53,934 nt of DNA from Acidobacteriota bacterium (GTDB taxonomy: Bacteria; Acidobacteriota; Aminicenantia; Aminicenantales; Aminicenantaceae), in assembly GCA_030669585.1 (NCBI GenBank), contig DAOVDI010000004.1, forward strand, positions 1 to 53,934. The letters run 5' to 3'. This document shows, piece by piece, positions 50,662 through 53,934 of this stretch; within the stretch, counting starts at the first letter, position 1; every line of letters starts with the position of its first letter. The translations under genes and the position numbers were made by a program. Below the pieces are notes generated by a model. That model searched no databases and was not told the DNA's origin. It saw nothing but the letters and a program-made list of their open reading frames with translations.

Positions 50662-53196
50662 ATGGACAGAATAAAGGAATCTGAGTTGGAAAAGCTGCTG
50701 TATAACATTCAAAAACCCGGGCAATACCTGGGTGGAGAATGGAACGAGATCAAAAAAGATCCGGATTCAGTTAGCACAAAAGTGGCATTGGTTTTTCCGG
50801 ATCTATATGAGATTGGAATGTCTTATCTGGGACAAAGGATCCTGTATCATGTATTGAATAAGGACCCTGAAGTTTTGGCGGAACGTGTTTTTGCGCCTTG
50901 GATGGATTTTGAAACCAAACTTCGGGATAATAATATCCCTCTTTATTCCCTGGAAAACAAAATCCCCCTTTATTCATTTGATATTGTAGGATTTTCTCTT
51001 TTATACGAACTAAACTATTCGAATATACTGACCATACTGGATCTTGGACGGATCCCTTTTCTTGCCGATAAAAGGGATGAATCCCATCCTCTGATTTTGG
51101 CCGGAGGGCCTGCTGCATTCAATCCTGAGCCTTTGGCTGACTTTATTGATTTTTTTGTTCTTGGTGATGGAGAAGAGGTATTTCCCGAGATTATTTCTCT
51201 GTATAAGCATCTTCGCAGCTATGGGGGGAAAAAATGGGAGCTTTTAAAAGAATTTTCCAAACTTGAGGGAATTTATGTGCCATCCTTATATAAAGTATAT
51301 CAGCCGTCAGGATCCAGACTGCAAGCAGTAAGACCCAAGGGAGAGACCCTGCCGAAAATCCGGAAGAGAGTGATGTATCCTTTTAAGCATACTCCTTTTC
51401 CAGAGGAAATGATCGTGCCGAATGTCGGAATCGTGTTTGACCGGGCCGTGATCGAGGTTGAACGTGGTTGTCCGCAGAGGTGCCGATTCTGCCAGGCCAC
51501 AAGTATATATTTTCCTCCGAGAATAAAAGACGTGAATCATCTGGTTGCAGCAGCCAAAAATAGTGTGCGAAAAACAGGATATGAAGATGTTTCCCTCACT
51601 GCCCTTTCCATCAGCGATTATCCTTACCTTTCCCAGGCGATCAAAAGCCTTATGGATGATTTTTCGGAGCAGAAAGTTTCTTTGTCTTTATCTGCTTTAA
51701 GGCCGAAGGGTCTGACTAATGAGATCATAGAGAATATTCTTAAGGTTAGAAAGACTGGATTTACCCTGGTCCCGGAAGCGGGAACGGATCGATTGCGACG
51801 TGTCATTAATAAGGATCTGTCCGGCGAGGAGATTAGAGAAGCGGTCAGCAATGCCTTTTCTCATGGCTGGCAGCTTCTAAAGCTGTATTTTATGGTCGGC
51901 CTGCCTACGGAAAGGGAAGAAGATCTACAGGGGATCGTGGACACCGTCAAAGAAATCATTCATATCGGTTATGAGAAGTTGAATAAAGCACCCAAGATAA
52001 ATCTCAGCATTTCTTCCTTTATCCCAAAACCCCACACACCGTTCCAATGGGAAAAAATGGATGGGATGGATTTTCTGAAGTATAAGCACAGGTTTATTCT
52101 TTCGCAGTTGAAAAAATACCGTTTTGTACGGTTCAAGAAGCATCCGCTGAATACCTCTCTTATGGAAGCGGTTTTTTCAAGAGGAGATCGCCGGTTGGGC
52201 CGGGTGCTTTTAGATGCCTGGAAAAGGGGGGCACGTTTTGACAGTTGGAATAACAGATTTGATCTTGTTTTGTGGGAAGAGGCGTTTAATGCCTGCGGCC
52301 TGGATATGAATATATATGTATCTGAAGCGGATAAAAATACTCCTTTTCCATGGGACCATATAGACACAGGCATAAAAAAAGAGCATTTGCTTAAAGAGTT
52401 GGACAGGGCATTCAGGGCTGAATCATCTCCATCCTGCCTGGAACTAAAATGTTCTTCGTGTCAGGGATGCTCTCTTCTTGACGTATACGATAAGAAATAT
52501 CCTCCTATTAAACCTGAATTGAGCAGAAAATACTTTTCTCCGAAAGATGAAACAGGTGAGAAGAATCGATATCGTGTCAAGTTCGCAAAAAAAGGAAAAG
52601 TGCGATTTCTATCTCACAGGGATATGATCAATATTATCCAGAGGGGGTTGCGCAGGGCAGGAATTCCAGTTCTGTATTCAGAAGGATTCCATCCGAAAAT
52701 GTTGGTCTCTCATCTTCCTGCTCTTCCTCTGGGAATGGAAGGGCGTGAGGAGTTATTTGAATTTAAAACACGATGTGTGCTGGATAGACAGGATTTTTTA
52801 TCGTGCATGAACCGCTCTCTTCCAGATGGATTCAACATTCTGGATCTAATCCTTCTTGAATCAGGCCACCCGTCCCTAAATGAAGATATTGACAGGATAG
52901 TTTATTCGCTCGATTTGAGCGCAGATCTTGCAAAAAATGCGATTGCACATATGGAGGGATCACGCGGTGTAGATAAGATCTTAAAAGGGGAGTTAGAAGA
53001 CTTGTTCAAGATCCGACTAAAAGAAGATCCATTGATCCAAAAAATCTCAGTGGACCCTGATACAAATAAACTGATGATGATTTTTTCCCATACAGAACAA
53101 AAAGCTCCACGGCCTCAGGACATAATCAAAGCTCTTCTTCAGATAGAGAACCCTGTTTATATCATGGTGCGTGAAAAGATCATACTGAAAACATGA
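50662..53196 (+). CDS. B12-binding radical SAM protein fused to DUF2344 (TIGR03960/TIGR03936 type)
   Basis: The 844-residue protein has an N-terminal B12-binding-like fold (about 35-200: VALVFPDLYEIGMSYLGQRILY; ILAGGPAAFNPEPLADF). A radical SAM core carries the cluster motif RGCPQRCRFCQ (C-x3-C-x2-C) and FMVGLPTEREEDLQGI. The final 220 residues (VKFAKKGKVRFLSHRDM; YSEGFHPKMLVSHLPALPLGMEG) match the DUF2344 domain. Such fusions are widespread and lack a proven reaction; an RNA or protein modification role is often suggested. I chose ATG 50662, because a frame opening at 50590 would translate 24 codons of intergenic repeat (TRQTRVTRQTE). No ribosome-binding site is seen. Confidence 0.9.
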   Translation: MDRIKESELEKLLYNIQKPGQYLGGEWNEIKKDPDSVSTKVALVFPDLYEIGMSYLGQRILYHVLNKDPEVLAERVFAPWMDFETKLRDNNIPLYSLENKIPLYSFDIVGFSLLYELNYSNILTILDLGRIPFLADKRDESHPLILAGGPAAFNPEPLADFIDFFVLGDGEEVFPEIISLYKHLRSYGGKKWELLKEFSKLEGIYVPSLYKVYQPSGSRLQAVRPKGETLPKIRKRVMYPFKHTPFPEEMIVPNVGIVFDRAVIEVERGCPQRCRFCQATSIYFPPRIKDVNHLVAAAKNSVRKTGYEDVSLTALSISDYPYLSQAIKSLMDDFSEQKVSLSLSALRPKGLTNEIIENILKVRKTGFTLVPEAGTDRLRRVINKDLSGEEIREAVSNAFSHGWQLLKLYFMVGLPTEREEDLQGIVDTVKEIIHIGYEKLNKAPKINLSISSFIPKPHTPFQWEKMDGMDFLKYKHRFILSQLKKYRFVRFKKHPLNTSLMEAVFSRGDRRLGRVLLDAWKRGARFDSWNNRFDLVLWEEAFNACGLDMNIYVSEADKNTPFPWDHIDTGIKKEHLLKELDRAFRAESSPSCLELKCSSCQGCSLLDVYDKKYPPIKPELSRKYFSPKDETGEKNRYRVKFAKKGKVRFLSHRDMINIIQRGLRRAGIPVLYSEGFHPKMLVSHLPALPLGMEGREELFEFKTRCVLDRQDFLSCMNRSLPDGFNILDLILLESGHPSLNEDIDRIVYSLDLSADLAKNAIAHMEGSRGVDKILKGELEDLFKIRLKEDPLIQKISVDPDTNKLMMIFSHTEQKAPRPQDIIKALLQIENPVYIMVREKIILKT

Positions 53197-53205
53197 TGCA
53201 TTAAG

Positions 53206-53226
53206 AATTTTTATGAATAATTCAAG
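53206..53226. repeat. Single right-end-like motif
   Basis: TTTTTATGAATAATTCAAGG resembles the TTTTTATGAATAAAGCAGG right end of the mosaic repeats and stands alone after the radical SAM gene. Confidence 0.5.
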
Positions 53227-53234
53227 GTATTTGC

Positions 53235-53263
53235 TTGACCAAATTTTTCACAAATAATATTAT
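53235..53263 (+). promoter_or_regulatory. Promoter of the acyl-CoA dehydrogenase gene
   Basis: TTGACC (53235-53240), a 17-bp spacer and TATTAT (53258-53263) lie 33 bp before the GTG start. Confidence 0.6.
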
Positions 53264-53295
53264 GCATATCACAATGCTCAAATTAGGAGGACACA

Positions 53296-53934
53296 GTGAT
53301 AGATTTCAATTTAACTGAAGAACAAAAAGCACTGCAGGAAATGGCTCAACAATTTGCCAAAAAAGAAATAAAGCCTAATGCTGCTAAATATGACAAGGGG
53401 GATGAATGGCCTGAAGATATCATGAAAGCGGCGTTCAAGGCCGGATTTATAAGCTGTGAAATTCCTGAAGAGTATGGCGGCATAAGCCTGGGGCATCTGG
53501 ATACAGCCATTATATCTGAAGAGCTTTCATGGGGATGTGCCGGAATGTTTACAACGATCATGGCTAGTTCCCTGGCGTTTACTCCCATAATTCTTTTTGG
53601 TACGGATGAGCAAAAAAGAAAATATCTGACCCCATTCACCAAGAAGCTTGCTTATGCCGCATTCTGCCTGACAGAAAGGGAAGCTGGGTCGGATGCAGGG
53701 GCTTTGAAAACCAAAGCGAAAAAAAAAGGGGATGAATATATCATCAATGGTTCCAAATGCTTTATTACCAATGGCGGCATAGCTGATCTTTATGTGGTAT
53801 TCGCATTGACCAAGCCTGAGAAGGGTACCCGTGGGATGAGTGCCTTTATAGTTCCCAGGGATATCCCAGGTATCTCTATAGGGAAGGAAGAAGATAAAAT
53901 GGGTCATAGAGCTTCAAATACTGCAGAGGTTTTT
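53296..53934 (+). CDS. Acyl-CoA dehydrogenase, 3' end outside the window
   Basis: 213 codons are present, open to the last base, so about the N-terminal half of a usual 380-residue enzyme. It starts at GTG 53296 with AGGAGG 5 nt upstream. It reads IDFNLTEEQKALQEMAQQFAKKEI, the helical N-terminal domain, then IPEEYGGI, and the FAD/substrate blocks AFCLTEREAGSDAGALKTKA and YIINGSKCFITNGGIADLYVVFA. The enzyme oxidises acyl-CoA to enoyl-CoA and passes electrons to ETF. The catalytic Glu region lies outside the window, so chain-length class cannot be judged. It has its own promoter. Confidence 0.93.
   Translation, partial: MIDFNLTEEQKALQEMAQQFAKKEIKPNAAKYDKGDEWPEDIMKAAFKAGFISCEIPEEYGGISLGHLDTAIISEELSWGCAGMFTTIMASSLAFTPIILFGTDEQKRKYLTPFTKKLAYAAFCLTEREAGSDAGALKTKAKKKGDEYIINGSKCFITNGGIADLYVVFALTKPEKGTRGMSAFIVPRDIPGISIGKEEDKMGHRASNTAEVF

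Noticed and set aside
50353-50724. 123-codon minus-strand open frame before the radical SAM gene
   Set aside because: It crosses the repeat and the start of a clear plus-strand gene; no support for coding.

Overview
The window looks like a piece of a Gram-negative bacterial chromosome. It is gene-dense, with short intergenic gaps except where repeats sit. It carries lipoprotein processing genes (lspA, lgt), a rod-shape operon, a Tat-type signal and a secreted tricorn-type peptidase. The mix of tricorn peptidase, ADP-forming acetyl-CoA synthetase, several type I phosphodiesterase (alkaline phosphatase superfamily) proteins, split methylmalonyl-CoA mutase and AcnB-type aconitase would suit an Acidobacteriota or Candidatus Aminicenantes-like heterotroph. 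That placement is inference from gene content, not from a marker comparison. No rRNA, tRNA, phage, insertion-sequence transposase or CRISPR array was seen.

Layout. 2-502: 3' part of a nitroreductase. 503-1007: repeat-rich gap. 1006-7485 (minus): an operon of three alkaline-phosphatase-superfamily enzymes with a small RHH-like protein and an Oxa1/EMC3-like membrane protein, preceded by a near-perfect promoter. 7546-9699 (minus): ADP-forming acetyl-CoA synthetase, divergent from a secreted tricorn peptidase (9849-13151). 13420-13995: second nitroreductase. 14033-17837 (minus): flippase-like protein, tldD, tldE, divergent from nadC-nadB (17901-20302). 20387-25335: ileS-lspA-lgt-rluD. 25462-27543: EF-G paralogue. 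27552-28076 (minus): unknown lipoprotein. 28566-30933: ChaN-like/PDZ protein and EamA transporter, each preceded by a near-identical repeat. 30954-35830 (minus): icd, mdh, fumarase beta, sucC, sucD, divergent from acnB (36015-38552). 38834-42168: SDR oxidoreductase, a small EF-Tu-domain-2-like protein and split methylmalonyl-CoA mutase. 42548-43447: M23 peptidase. 43464-44908 (minus): def-fmt. 45088-50349: mreB-mreC-mreD-mrdA-rodA. 50662-53196: B12-binding radical SAM/DUF2344 fusion. 53296-end: acyl-CoA dehydrogenase, cut by the window.

Metabolism. Propionyl/methylmalonyl-CoA, acyl-CoA dehydrogenase, a partial TCA cycle and the two NDP-linked acyl-CoA ligases (sucCD, ADP-forming ACS) together suggest oxidation of amino or fatty acids with substrate-level ATP formation. 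No 2-oxoglutarate-oxidising enzyme, fumarase alpha subunit, citrate synthase or nadA lies in the window.

The least ordinary feature is a family of mosaic intergenic repeats at nine or more places (511-1007, 13155-13412, 28217-28554, 29775-30034, 35904-36003, 38558-38818, 39957-40047, 42210-42485, 50357-50650). They combine short-period degenerate tandem units (7, 8-9, 9 and 10 bp), palindromes of the form ATTCCC-N8-GGGAAT, a covarying 35-nt hairpin and CCTGGATTATTCAC-like ends. They abut stop codons on one side and ribosome-binding sites or start codons on the other, and may carry promoters. I do not recognise the whole element.
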